Assembly: GCF_001653565.1 (NCBI RefSeq)
Contig: NZ_LYPB01000092.1
Location: forward strand, 301,217 to 365,216
DNA: 64,000 nucleotides
Direction of reading: 5' to 3'
Source: Paenibacillus oryzisoli
Lineage (GTDB): Bacteria > Bacillota > Bacilli > Paenibacillales > NBRC-103111
Shown: positions 26,505-34,743 of the stretch, piece by piece
Numbering within the stretch: position 1 is the stretch's first letter
Layout of the letters: every line of letters begins with the position of its first letter
Made by a program: the position numbers and the translations under genes
The notes under the pieces: model-generated
Told to the model about the DNA's origin: nothing
Seen by the model: only the letters and a program-made list of their open reading frames with translations
The model's database searches: none

Positions 26505-26562
26505 ATTATAAGGGGAGTTCCATGCTAGGGCGATGTGTCGTATTACGCTTAGTGTGTCGTAT
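26505..26562 (-). promoter_or_regulatory. Likely activated promoter of the binding-protein gene with direct repeats
   Basis: A perfect -10 box TATAAT (26505-26510) has no recognisable -35 box. Where one would sit, two copies of ATACGACACA begin, at 26534-26543 and 26553-26562 (19 bp apart), abutting the -35 position. This is the geometry of a class II AraC-type activator site, presumably for the response regulator encoded immediately upstream. Confidence 0.6.
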
Positions 26563-26563
26563 G

Positions 26564-27886
26564 TTACGCACCTGTTTGCTTCACTTCTGAGATATTAATG
26601 CCGAAATGTTTTTTGAAAATTTTGCTAAAATGTTCCGGAGATTCATAACCAATTTCTTCAGAAATCTCATAGCGTCGCTTGTCCGTCGTTAGGATCAGAC
26701 GCTTCCCTTCTTCCATCCGCAGCTTCGTGACGTAGTCCCAGATGTTCGTTCCCATCACTTTTTTGAACAAATAACTCAAATAATTCGGGCTCAAATGTAC
26801 CGCATCCGCTATGTCTTGCAGCTTCAACCCTTTATCGCAAAAATGCCCTTCGATATACACTTTCGCCTCATATACGATACGGTTATTCGCCTCATCTCCA
26901 CCTGCATTGGTCACGTCGGGATTGGCATTCATGCTATCTTTATCTTCGATATAGAACATGTAGTGATCTTTGTTCGTTTCGCAGCAAGTTAAGCTTTCAA
27001 GAGCTTCCTTGAACATCACCGGCCACTGCATAATCCCCTCATGGATCCGACTAATACCGATTTGACTCTTCACATTTAAATATTTCAGTAGATTGGTATG
27101 AATCATTTGCGCTACCATCAACAGCTGATTCACGCGCATCGAGCCACGGCTTTCTTCTTCCGTAATTTGCAGCAGTAAAGTGAAAGTAGAATTATGATTA
27201 TTAAAAATAAGATGACTCCACTGGCTTGCCGTTTCCTCCATGATGTTCAAGGCTGCGTATTTCAACAAACTGCGATCTTTCAACGTCGAAATAGCCTGAT
27301 CATGAATGCCGCCACGTTCTAAAGATAATTTAATCGTCAGCATGCTGAAATACGTGCCATTCATGCTATTATTCAATGTCTCTTTTATTGTAGAGACCTC
27401 GGACTCATGGATCGTTCCTGTCACCAATTCATTCAAATAATAATTCGTCTCATGCGTCATGTGGCCAGGCAGGGACCGCGAACCTTCCCAATTTGCGAAG
27501 CGCTGACCCTTCTCTTCTTTTTCCTTCAACAACTTGGTCACGACCGAAATGAGATGCGGCGGCGTAATCGGTTTAACCAAATACTCTTTTGCTCCAAAAC
27601 GGATCGCTTTCTGGGCATACTCAAATTCACCATGCGCCGACAAAATGACAATCGGAATCGAAGGGTCCTCCAAGAAAATGTTCTCAATCAATTCAATGCC
27701 ATTCATTTTCTCCATCTGAATATCAGTAAACACCAGATCAATTTTCTCCAAATGTATAAAATCCAGCGCCTCAAACCCGTTATACGCGATGAAAACCTCG
27801 TTGATGTCCAACTTGGACTGTTTCAAAATCGTCGCAACACCTTTGCAAATCATCGGCTCATCATCTACAACCAAAATATTAACCAT
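26564..27886 (-). CDS. YesN-type response regulator, AraC output
   Basis: Response regulator of 440 aa. The N-terminal receiver has DDEP, the phosphoacceptor Asp in LVFTDIQMEKMNGIEL and the conserved Lys in KEYLVKPI. A roughly 200-residue linker follows, and then two AraC helix-turn-helix motifs (LQDIADAVHLSPNYLSYLFKKVMGTN and EISEEIGYESPEHFSKIFKKHFGI). GAGGTGGCAGCAGC precedes ATG 27886. It is the first gene of the importer cluster and the expected partner of the kinase at 21226. Confidence 0.93.
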   Translation of the reverse strand: MVNILVVDDEPMICKGVATILKQSKLDINEVFIAYNGFEALDFIHLEKIDLVFTDIQMEKMNGIELIENIFLEDPSIPIVILSAHGEFEYAQKAIRFGAKEYLVKPITPPHLISVVTKLLKEKEEKGQRFANWEGSRSLPGHMTHETNYYLNELVTGTIHESEVSTIKETLNNSMNGTYFSMLTIKLSLERGGIHDQAISTLKDRSLLKYAALNIMEETASQWSHLIFNNHNSTFTLLLQITEEESRGSMRVNQLLMVAQMIHTNLLKYLNVKSQIGISRIHEGIMQWPVMFKEALESLTCCETNKDHYMFYIEDKDSMNANPDVTNAGGDEANNRIVYEAKVYIEGHFCDKGLKLQDIADAVHLSPNYLSYLFKKVMGTNIWDYVTKLRMEEGKRLILTTDKRRYEISEEIGYESPEHFSKIFKKHFGINISEVKQTGA

Positions 27887-28043
27887 GCTGCTGCCACCTC
27901 GTTCATTTACTTGCCATAACTTCATTTTATTGTACAACAATCGATGTGAATATGTGTTTTATTACGTTTATTGTGTGGGATGTGTGGATCGATGGGGAGG
28001 AAACATATAGAGGCTAAAGCAGCTTCTAGTGACTCTGGCGTGT

Positions 28044-28519
28044 AAGTCGATTTTATCGACTTGCAGTGCTCAAACTGCGGCTGGTGGCTCGTGGAAGTCG
28101 ATTTTATCGACTTGCAGAGCTCAAACTGCAGCCGGCGGCTCGTGGAAGTCGATTTTATCGACTTGCGGAGCTGCAACTGCTGCCGGCGGCTCGTGGAAGT
28201 CGATTTTATCGACTTGCAGAGCTGCAACTGCTGCCGACGGCTCGTGCAAGTCGATTTTATCGACTTGCAGAGCTCAAACTGTGGCCGGCGGCTCGTGTAA
28301 GTCGATTTTATCGACTTGCAGAGCTGCAACTGCTGCCGACGGCTCGTGTAAGTCGATTTTATCGACTTACAGAGCTGCAACTGCTGCAGGCAGCTCGTGG
28401 AAGTCGATTTTATCGACTTACAGAGCTCAAACTGCGGCCGGCAGCTTGTGTAAGTCGATTTTATCGACTTACAGAGCTGCAACTGCTGCCGACGGCTCGT
28501 GGAAGTCGATTATCGACTT
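28044..28519. repeat. Tandem array of ten palindromes with an exact 51-bp pitch
   Basis: The palindrome AAGTCGATTTTATCGACTT (8-bp arms, TTT centre) starts at 28044, 28095, 28146, 28197, 28248, 28299, 28350, 28401 and 28452. A tenth copy with a single-T centre is at 28503. The 32-bp intervals are similar to one another and come in two alternating sub-types (AGCTCAAACTG or AGCTGCAACTGCTGC), each with a second weaker inverted repeat GAGC...GCTC. Because 51 is a multiple of three, every frame is open through the array, so the frames seen here are not evidence of coding. The last palindrome ends 3 bases from the stop codon of the neighbouring gene. The gap from 27886 to 28044 contains nothing else I can identify. 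Confidence 0.95.
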
Positions 28520-28522
28520 GTC

Positions 28523-29191
28523 TCAATTGGTACGATGCAAAAGTAAGATAGCTTTCTCAGTGATCATAAATTTATGACTCCTTACACTTCCGCTACCAAT
28601 TGAATACACCAAACCTTTTGCTTCCAATTCTCGCAATACTTTTCTGCAAGTCTCTCTTTTTAACTGCAGCCACAGGCACACATCCGTCAATCGAAAGGAC
28701 TTATTAGCTAGCAAAGAGCACCTCAATACTTCGCGTTCATATACTGGCAGCTGGAGTAAACCGACACCTTCGAGGTTACCCATACGACCGATTAATTCAT
28801 AAAGGTTTCTTTGGCAAAAACTTGGCTTTTTCTCAAGTTCATCTCGGCTATAAGGGAAGTAGGTGTAACCGAGTATCCCAACTGACCTAGCTCGTGCTCT
28901 CTCGAATGAGAACCGGTCTCTCGTAATTTTCTCCGCATGCGTAACGAAACTATCTTCCTCGAAAACAGTCCGTAACTTATCGTGAAACACATCACCATAT
29001 ATCTTCATGCCTGACAAGCTCGTCATTTCATATTCAAGCACCAAACCCTCAAATGTCCCTAAAACAGGCAATATTGCCCCTTCCAAAAGTTTCTTCGTTC
29101 CCGTCAGGTCTCTTTGCAGCATCTCGAGCCTCTGACCGCTCGCACTCCGAACTTGCTCTTCCCAAAAGATTTTATATTCCTTCTCAAACAC
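28523..29191 (-). CDS. Probable PD-(D/E)XK-like nuclease domain fused to a winged helix
   Basis: Protein of 222 aa. Residues about 20-135 resemble a Vsr/DUF559-like endonuclease domain: an Asp at about 67 (YGDVFHD), then E-x-D at 78-80 (VFEEDSF) followed by THAEKITRDRF and a long Arg-rich helix, then ILGYTYFPYSRDELEKKPSFCQRNLYELIG. Residues about 150-215 look like a winged helix-turn-helix (FRLTDVCLWLQLKRETCRKVLRELEAKGLVYSIGSGSVRSHKF). I recall proteins with this two-part plan in Paenibacillaceae, but nuclease activity is inferred. The frame opens at TTG 29206, which lies inside the GGAGGTG site, so GTG 29191 is preferred. The palindrome array lies immediately after the stop. Confidence 0.7.
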   Translation of the reverse strand: MFEKEYKIFWEEQVRSASGQRLEMLQRDLTGTKKLLEGAILPVLGTFEGLVLEYEMTSLSGMKIYGDVFHDKLRTVFEEDSFVTHAEKITRDRFSFERARARSVGILGYTYFPYSRDELEKKPSFCQRNLYELIGRMGNLEGVGLLQLPVYEREVLRCSLLANKSFRLTDVCLWLQLKRETCRKVLRELEAKGLVYSIGSGSVRSHKFMITEKAILLLHRTN

Positions 29192-29215
29192 ATTGTCCAC
29201 CTCCAAAAAATAAAA

Positions 29216-29246
29216 CGCCGCCAGCTCGGATAAAGAGCTAGCGGCG
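29216..29246 (-). terminator. Strong hairpin terminator/attenuator just before the nuclease-like gene
   Basis: Stem CGCCGC-AGCTC / GAGCT-GCGGCG followed on the minus strand by TTTTATTTTTT, which runs directly into the GGAGGTG ribosome binding site of the next gene. It may simply terminate the upstream cupin transcript, or act as an attenuator of the nuclease-like gene. Confidence 0.75.
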
Positions 29247-29317
29247 TATACTTTACGCTTAAATTGATCTTATCTTCAACATACCAAATTACTTAATACT
29301 TAGCAAAGTAAATCTGC

Positions 29318-29356
29318 CTCTTATCTCTTATCTCTTATCTCTTATCTTATCTCTTA
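29318..29356. repeat. Heptamer microsatellite at the end of the DUF985 gene
   Basis: Four perfect tandem copies of CTCTTAT, one shortened CTTAT, and a partial copy. The tract includes the TAA stop and last codons of the gene at 29347. Confidence 0.85.
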
Positions 29357-29802
29357 ATTAATTTAAAATCATCATAATGGAAGCCTGGTGCAACTACACA
29401 GGAAACCAGGACAGGCTCATCGCCAAGCGGTCGAGCCATCTGCCATACATGAGACGGGACAAGAGCCTGTGGATGCTGACCGCTCAGCACGTCAGGACCT
29501 AGTATAATTTTCTGTGTCACTTTAGGCTGCTCGCTTGTTCCTCCTAATGTAAGCTCGATCGGACTGCCGGAGTGCCATAACCATAGCTCATCAGATAACA
29601 CAGTATGCCATTCTGAGAATTCATCTGGATGCAGCAGGAAATAGATGGATGAAGCTGCGTAACGTGAGCCAGTGTATGCTGCATGAAGTACTTCTTTTGG
29701 AATCTCGAACGAAGCTTTCCATAGTTCTTTGTACCAACCACCCTCAGGGTGCGGTTTTAAATCCAGTGTTTGAACAAGTGGTGAAAGTTGTTTGGTGATC
29801 AT
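29347..29802 (-). CDS. DUF985 (cupin_5) family protein
   Basis: Single beta-barrel cupin of 151 aa with the DUF985 hallmarks LDLKPHPEGGWYKELW, AASSIYFLLHPDEFSEWHTVLSDELWLWHSG and VAPGFHYDDFKLI. Family structures show an RmlC-like fold with an unassigned small ligand. AGGAGAAATCAT precedes the ATG. The C-terminus ends within a heptamer repeat tract. No functional neighbour gives a pathway. Confidence 0.9.
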   Translation of the reverse strand: MITKQLSPLVQTLDLKPHPEGGWYKELWKASFEIPKEVLHAAYTGSRYAASSIYFLLHPDEFSEWHTVLSDELWLWHSGSPIELTLGGTSEQPKVTQKIILGPDVLSGQHPQALVPSHVWQMARPLGDEPVLVSCVVAPGFHYDDFKLIKR

Positions 29803-29959
29803 ATGATTTCTCCTATCTATCTCTCTCTATCGTACAAAGAAAGAATTATATCATAGTGAAGTTTCATCGTGTATATAAAGAAATTTCCGAAACCCCCGAC
29901 CGATACGACACGTAATGAAAAAGCATACCACTAACAAATGCTGGGAACGAGGGATGAAG

Positions 29960-30910
29960 ATGCCAGATAATCTAAACCTTCAGTTGAGGGTAGCGAAAGA
30001 ACGAATGTTTCGTCTGCACAAAGCAGAACGTAAAAGAGAACATCTTCTGTCTAGAGTATATGAGCAGGAACGTCTCATAAGACAGCTGGAGTTGCAGCTG
30101 GAATCCGAGCAGGCCGATGTAGAGCAATTGACGCGTTTATCACTGATTAATCTATTTCATACAATTCTTCGCAGCAAAACGGAGCAACTTGAATTGGAAC
30201 GACAACAAGTCCTCACTGCTACACTTCAATTAGAAACTGCCAAACAGACGCTACTGGATGCGCAAAATGATCTGATACAAGTAGGTGATGACCTCGCTAA
30301 CTATCAACGTGCTGCGGAAGACTATAAGAAACTAATGGCTGTGAAAGAATCCGCACTTCTAAACGCTCCACTCTTATCAAGAGAACTTGAACGAATAGAC
30401 GATAGCATTGAGGAACAGAAGCTTAGGGTCAAAGAGCTGCAAGAAGCGCTCACGGCTGGCAAGCTTGTAGTCGATTCGCTGACAGATACATCCAATAGCT
30501 TGGAAAAAGCTGAAAATTGGGGGAAATGGGACTTGTGGGGCGGCGGAGGCTTGATTAGCACCCATGCAAAGCATTCGCATGTAGATGATGCCAAACGGTT
30601 TATTCATGAGGCGAATCACCATATCCAGAATTTCAGGGATGAACTCAACGACTTGAATGGTAGTTTTCAGATTGAGATTGATATCAGCGGCACTTTAAAG
30701 ATGGCGGACTATTGGTTTGACGGCCTCATTTCAGACTGGATTGTTCAAGGAAGAATTACTAATTCTCAGAGCCAAACACTATCAGCCATAAATAAAATTC
30801 GTCCTGTCGTTTCGCAGTTGCATAATGAATTATCAGCTGCAGAGACGAAACTTGCTGACCTAATTACGAAGCGAATCCATTGGATCGAGGAGTCTAGCTT
30901 GGACAGTTGA
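29960..30910 (+). CDS. Coiled-coil hypothetical protein, 316 aa
   Basis: Mostly alpha-helical protein with a long N-terminal coiled coil (about residues 10-185, repeatedly Glu/Gln/Leu-rich), a Gly/Trp-rich break (ENWGKWDLWGGGGLISTHAKHSHVDDAKRF), and a second helical bundle up to the C-terminus. No signal peptide or membrane segment is visible. GAGGGATGAAG precedes ATG 29960; the frame begins at 29915. The central GGGG-HAKHSHVDDA block recurs, as I recall, in uncharacterised bacillal proteins. Function unknown; a structural or scaffold role is a guess from shape only. Confidence 0.75.
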   Translation: MPDNLNLQLRVAKERMFRLHKAERKREHLLSRVYEQERLIRQLELQLESEQADVEQLTRLSLINLFHTILRSKTEQLELERQQVLTATLQLETAKQTLLDAQNDLIQVGDDLANYQRAAEDYKKLMAVKESALLNAPLLSRELERIDDSIEEQKLRVKELQEALTAGKLVVDSLTDTSNSLEKAENWGKWDLWGGGGLISTHAKHSHVDDAKRFIHEANHHIQNFRDELNDLNGSFQIEIDISGTLKMADYWFDGLISDWIVQGRITNSQSQTLSAINKIRPVVSQLHNELSAAETKLADLITKRIHWIEESSLDS

Positions 30911-30943
30911 ACAAACCAAAAACTGCAAACCCATCTACGCTAG

Positions 30944-30987
30944 AACCCAAAGTTTAAACACTTTGATAAGTGTTTAAACTTTGGGTT
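30944..30987 (+). terminator. Terminator with a perfect 20-bp stem
   Basis: AACCCAAAGTTTAAACACTT, a TGAT loop and the exact reverse complement, followed by CTTTGTT. It could stop transcripts from both sides. Confidence 0.8.
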
Positions 30988-31024
30988 CTTTGTTAAGCCT
31001 TTATAGGGATATCATTTACTCCAT

Positions 31025-31450
31025 TTATTCAATGACTACGCCTTTTTTCAAAATAATATTGGCATATAGCGCTTTTTCACTCGTTGCCACAATCGCATAA
31101 GCTTTCTTCGCGCGCTCATAAAAAGCGAACCGTTCTACATACGCAATTGCTGGTGTCGCGTGTTCACGAATGATCTCCTCATATTCGCCCCAGATCGGAG
31201 TAGCAACCGGATCACCAGGAACGACGGCCATAAGGGCAACAGGCTGATCACTGTAAGTGTCCAATGGGTACAACGATAATATCGCTTTCAGTAATTCTGG
31301 TACACCATGACCATCACAGCGTAATAATCTGTTCGCATGACTGGCTGCGGGAAAATTCCCATCTGCCAAAATAATTTCATCCCCATGCCCCATCTCCATC
31401 AAAACTTTGAGAAGTTCAGGCGAGAGGATTGAAGGTATCCCTTTTAACAT
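31025..31450 (-). CDS. RbsD/FucU family sugar mutarotase
   Basis: A 141-aa protein of the FucU/RbsD family, closer to FucU (L-fucose mutarotase). It contains LLKVLMEMGHGDEIILADGNFPA with the catalytic His, and AYAIVATSEKALYANIILKKGVV with the conserved Tyr-Ala-Asn. These enzymes speed anomer exchange of fucose or ribose after uptake. ATG 31450 has AGGAG 9 bases upstream; ATG 31459 lies too close to it. It is an orphan, with no fucose or ribose transporter or catabolic gene beside it. Confidence 0.88.
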   Translation of the reverse strand: MLKGIPSILSPELLKVLMEMGHGDEIILADGNFPAASHANRLLRCDGHGVPELLKAILSLYPLDTYSDQPVALMAVVPGDPVATPIWGEYEEIIREHATPAIAYVERFAFYERAKKAYAIVATSEKALYANIILKKGVVIE

Positions 31451-31541
31451 TATCAACATCTCCTATCAAATTCTAATCCATCAATAATTCAAAACTATCA
31501 ATATTATGTCTTGCTGTCAATTGGTTGCTAGAGATAGTGGA

Positions 31542-32135
31542 CTATTGCTCTCCCCATTTATGCACAATAGCCGCTACGATCTCTTCCTTCGTCTCTTCCG
31601 TTAATCCATTCCGAAGTTCCGTAATAAATTCAATAAACAGCAGGGACAAGAGCTCATTCATCTCCATATTAAGCGGTTGATGATGTTTCCAATTCATATC
31701 GTCGAAAAATACACGCATCCGATTGGCCTCCGCAGGGTGCAGTCTGACATTGAGCGTTAAATAAGCCGGACTATCCGTATGCCCTTCCTGAAAGGAAAGT
31801 CCCCATTGAAAGCCTGGCAGGGATCCCCCGTTCGGTCTCTCATTTGTGTTTGCACTGGCAACGATAGCTCCAAATTTGCTTCTAAGCTGTAATATGTATG
31901 CATACAGATCTTTGCCCTTGCGCACATGATCCATAAAATTATCAAATAATAGTTTGACTAGGAAAGTTTTGTTGATTCCGCTTAACTCCTCTTGAGATGA
32001 ATAGACGATATCCTCCAAGAAAGCATCTGCTCGGTTAAAATAATCGCGAGGCGCCCTCACTTTAACCGTGTGGTAAATATCCGTATTCGCCGCTCCTCGT
32101 TGAAATAAGCCCGTCCAAGATTTTAGCGTGAGCAT
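31542..32135 (-). CDS. Hypothetical protein with internal duplication
   Basis: Protein of 197 aa, unrecognised. The N-terminal half (VKVRAPRDYFNRADAFLEDIV...FLVKLLFDNFMDHVRKG) and the C-terminal half (LNVRLHPAEANRMRVFFDDMN...LLSLLFIEFITELRNG) align with each other. Each half shows a beta strand with alternating residues followed by two helices, a ribbon-helix-helix-like pattern. A tandem RHH DNA-binding protein or a duplicated dimerisation unit would fit. It lies 92 bases upstream of the RbsD/FucU gene on the same strand. Function not known. Confidence 0.72.
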   Translation of the reverse strand: MLTLKSWTGLFQRGAANTDIYHTVKVRAPRDYFNRADAFLEDIVYSSQEELSGINKTFLVKLLFDNFMDHVRKGKDLYAYILQLRSKFGAIVASANTNERPNGGSLPGFQWGLSFQEGHTDSPAYLTLNVRLHPAEANRMRVFFDDMNWKHHQPLNMEMNELLSLLFIEFITELRNGLTEETKEEIVAAIVHKWGEQ

Positions 32136-32314
32136 GCATACTCCCCCCTTCTTCTCCCTCCTAAACTAGTATTCCGAATCTAGCAGAAACATGACTACAA
32201 ATATATGGAACTGTTAATTAGACTATGTGAATGCAAATATAGTCAACGGCCCTCACATTGTTTATGATGAAACTATGCATGATAGTGGTGATCTAATGAA
32301 GTTGGAGGATACAC

Positions 32315-33478
32315 ATGGACGCATTACCGACACGGAAAGCGATAGTCGTAGGAGCGGGGATCGGTGGATTGTGCACAGCATTGGCACTTCACCAGCAAGG
32401 ATGGATAGTATCGGTATACGACAAAGCATCGTCACTGCGGGAAGCTGGGGCTGGCATCGTTCTCGCAGCTAACGCCATGAAAGCACTCGATGTTCTTGGC
32501 GTTGGCGGAGCAGTCCGGAAAGCAGGAGCTCCTGTTGTTCAGGCTGACATTCGCTCTTGGGATGGCAAATTGATTACAAGTCTCCCAGCTGCCAAACAAG
32601 CGGAGTTATACGGAACGCAAAGCTATGTTATTCATAGAGCTGACTTGCAAGCAATTCTCGCACAAGCCGTAGCAGCGACAACGCCTATTCATACGAATCA
32701 ACAATGGATCGATGGGCAACAGAATCATGGCGTCGTAAATGCGATTTTCAAAGATGGTACACAAGTGGACGCTGATCTTATTATCGGTGCCGATGGTTTG
32801 CACTCAGCTGTACGAGAACGACTTTTCGGGCATAGCCCCGTCCGTTATTCGGGATATATCGCTTTAAGGGGCGTATGCACACAAGAGGAGTTGCGCAACG
32901 CAACTACAGGCGGAGGCTTCGAGGCACTGGGACCAGGAAGACGATTCGGCCTCTCAAGTCTCGGCAACGGGCGTGTATTCTGGTTTGCCGCCATTAATGC
33001 ACCGCAAGGAAGCCTACCTTCGGCAGAAGAGAGACAATCCGAGTTGTTGCGTCAATTTCAGGGTTGGTATAATCCTGTCGTGTCTGCTATTGAAGCAACG
33101 GACCCATCAACGATTCTGGCACATGACATCGTAGATCGCCCCCCATTGCCACGTTGGAGTTCAGGCAGAATGACACTCCTTGGCGATGCTGCACATCCGA
33201 TGCTGCCCAATTTGGGGCAGGGTGGTGCGCAGGCGATTGAAGATGCCATCGTACTGGCAAGATGCCTCCGAAATACCGATATTCCTACTGGACTTTCAGC
33301 CTATGAGAAAGAGCGAATGACTCGGGTAAACCGAATTGTGCGGATGTCTCGATCAATGGGGCGGATGGTACAACTCGAGAACCCTCTACTGATCTATTTA
33401 CGCAATAAACTACTCGCCTCGGTGTCAGATCAACGCTATATAAGCCGCTTCGATCCTATCATTGGGTGTGAGGTTTAA
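32315..33478 (+). CDS. FAD-dependent aromatic-type monooxygenase
   Basis: Class A flavin monooxygenase of 387 aa. The N-terminal FAD motif is AIVVGAGIGGLCTALALHQQGW, DADLIIGADGLHSAVRERLFG provides the DG motif, and GRMTLLGDAAHPMLPNLGQGGAQAIEDAIVLA is the second FAD-binding GD segment. Such enzymes hydroxylate aromatic or polyketide-type compounds with NAD(P)H and oxygen. TTGGAGGATACAC precedes the ATG. No pathway neighbours are present, so the substrate is open. Confidence 0.9.
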   Translation: MDALPTRKAIVVGAGIGGLCTALALHQQGWIVSVYDKASSLREAGAGIVLAANAMKALDVLGVGGAVRKAGAPVVQADIRSWDGKLITSLPAAKQAELYGTQSYVIHRADLQAILAQAVAATTPIHTNQQWIDGQQNHGVVNAIFKDGTQVDADLIIGADGLHSAVRERLFGHSPVRYSGYIALRGVCTQEELRNATTGGGFEALGPGRRFGLSSLGNGRVFWFAAINAPQGSLPSAEERQSELLRQFQGWYNPVVSAIEATDPSTILAHDIVDRPPLPRWSSGRMTLLGDAAHPMLPNLGQGGAQAIEDAIVLARCLRNTDIPTGLSAYEKERMTRVNRIVRMSRSMGRMVQLENPLLIYLRNKLLASVSDQRYISRFDPIIGCEV

Positions 33479-33604
33479 TCTTCCGAATTCCTTCCACTCT
33501 AAAATACTGCACATTGACTGCCTTCCAACATAAATTGGTTTAAGTGCATATATGTCAAAGCTAGAAAGTCGATATGCTTTGAAATAAAAAAGGGTGAGCC
33601 ATAG

Positions 33605-34675
33605 ATGGAAAATTCGAAGTTAGATGATCTTAGAAATCGAATTGATGAAGTGAATGAGAATCTACGGGAGCTGCTCTCCGAGCGAGCACGTATTACCCAA
33701 GAGATCGGCCAAGAGAAGGAAAAGCAAGGCGTACCGAAATTCGACCCACTTCGTGAAAAACAAATGCTGGACGCCTTGGTTGCTAGGAATACAGGCCCGT
33801 TCGATGACGATACCATTCGTCATCTGTTCAAACAAATATTCCAAGCATCGCTGACCTTGCAACAAACCGTTCACAACAAACAACTGCTTGTTAGTCGTAA
33901 ACGACAACAGGATGATACGCTCATTCATCTTGGTCCTGCTACGATTGGCGGGGGCAAACCGATCCTGATTGCAGGACCTTGCTCTGTAGAAAGTGTTGAA
34001 CAAGTGCGCACCGTGGCTGCTGCATTACAAAGTAGAGGCGTAACAGTCATGCGCGGGGGTGCCTTCAAGCCTCGAACATCACCTTATGATTTCCAAGGCT
34101 TAGGCCTAGAAGGACTGCGAATTCTCAAAGAAGTTGGTGACGAGTTCGGACTTCAGACGATCAGTGAAATCGTCGATCCCGCTCATATCGAAATCGCGGG
34201 TCAGTATATCGACGTGATTCAAATTGGGGCAAGAAACATGCACAACTTCGAATTACTGAAGGCCGCTGGCGAAGTGCGTATTCCGATACTGTTGAAACGC
34301 GGTTTATCTGCCACGATTGATGAGTTCCTTCACGCTGCCGAGTATATCCTTTCGCGTGGCAATACGCAGGTAATGTTGATTGAACGCGGCATTCGAACCT
34401 ATGAGCGGGCGACAAGGAATACACTCGACATCTCAGCAGTTCCGATATTGAAGCAGGAAAGCCACTTGCCGGTCCTCGTCGATGTGACTCATTCCACAGG
34501 ACGCAAGGACATCTTCGCACCATGTGCCAAAGCGGCATTGGCTGCAGGAGCAGATGGGATCATGGTTGAAGTCCATCCCAATCCAGCCATAGCCCTGTCT
34601 GATGCACAACAACAACTGACAATCGAGGAATTCAATCAATTCTATACGGTAATTCAACAGTCCGGATTGTTCTAA
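33605..34675 (+). CDS. aroA: Bifunctional chorismate mutase / DAHP synthase
   Basis: A 356-aa fusion typical of Bacillales. Residues about 1-90 are an AroQ-type chorismate mutase (LDDLRNRIDEVNENLRELLSERARITQEIGQEK), and 100-356 the KDO8P-like DAHP synthase barrel with AGPCSVES, GGAFKPRTSPYDFQGLG, IQIGARNMHNFELLK and PVLVDVTHSTGRKD. It condenses phosphoenolpyruvate with erythrose 4-phosphate as the first shikimate step. The mutase domain provides feedback by chorismate or prephenate in B. subtilis. The gene stands alone with an AAAGGGTGAGCC site and a strong terminator. No T-box or other leader was found in the 126-bp upstream gap. Confidence 0.96.
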   Translation: MENSKLDDLRNRIDEVNENLRELLSERARITQEIGQEKEKQGVPKFDPLREKQMLDALVARNTGPFDDDTIRHLFKQIFQASLTLQQTVHNKQLLVSRKRQQDDTLIHLGPATIGGGKPILIAGPCSVESVEQVRTVAAALQSRGVTVMRGGAFKPRTSPYDFQGLGLEGLRILKEVGDEFGLQTISEIVDPAHIEIAGQYIDVIQIGARNMHNFELLKAAGEVRIPILLKRGLSATIDEFLHAAEYILSRGNTQVMLIERGIRTYERATRNTLDISAVPILKQESHLPVLVDVTHSTGRKDIFAPCAKAALAAGADGIMVEVHPNPAIALSDAQQQLTIEEFNQFYTVIQQSGLF

Positions 34676-34700
34676 CGGATATTCTATCTTCACATCATAA

Positions 34701-34740
34701 AAAAGCCTCCAACCCATACAAAGTGGAATTGGAGGCTTTT
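34701..34740. terminator. Bidirectional terminator between convergent genes
   Basis: Stem AAAAGCCTCCAA / TTGGAGGCTTTT between the DAHP synthase gene and the convergent membrane-protein gene. Confidence 0.8.
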
Positions 34741-34743
34741 TAC

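Noticed and set aside
27407..27919. 170-aa plus-strand frame opposite the response regulator gene
   Set aside because: Antisense shadow of a well-conserved receiver domain, with no ribosome binding site.
28044..28519. CRISPR array (19-bp repeat, 32-bp spacers)
   Set aside because: The intervals are similar to each other rather than unique, the pitch is invariant and no cas gene is near.
28029..28577. Long open frames of 79-186 aa on both strands through the palindrome array
   Set aside because: A 51-bp unit is 17 codons, so any frame lacking a stop in one unit stays open through all. There is no ribosome binding site and the peptides are pure 17-residue repeats.
31025..31450. Assignment as ribose pyranase RbsD
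   Set aside because: The length and the YANIILKKGVV ending are closer to FucU, and no ribose importer genes are adjacent; left as RbsD/FucU family.
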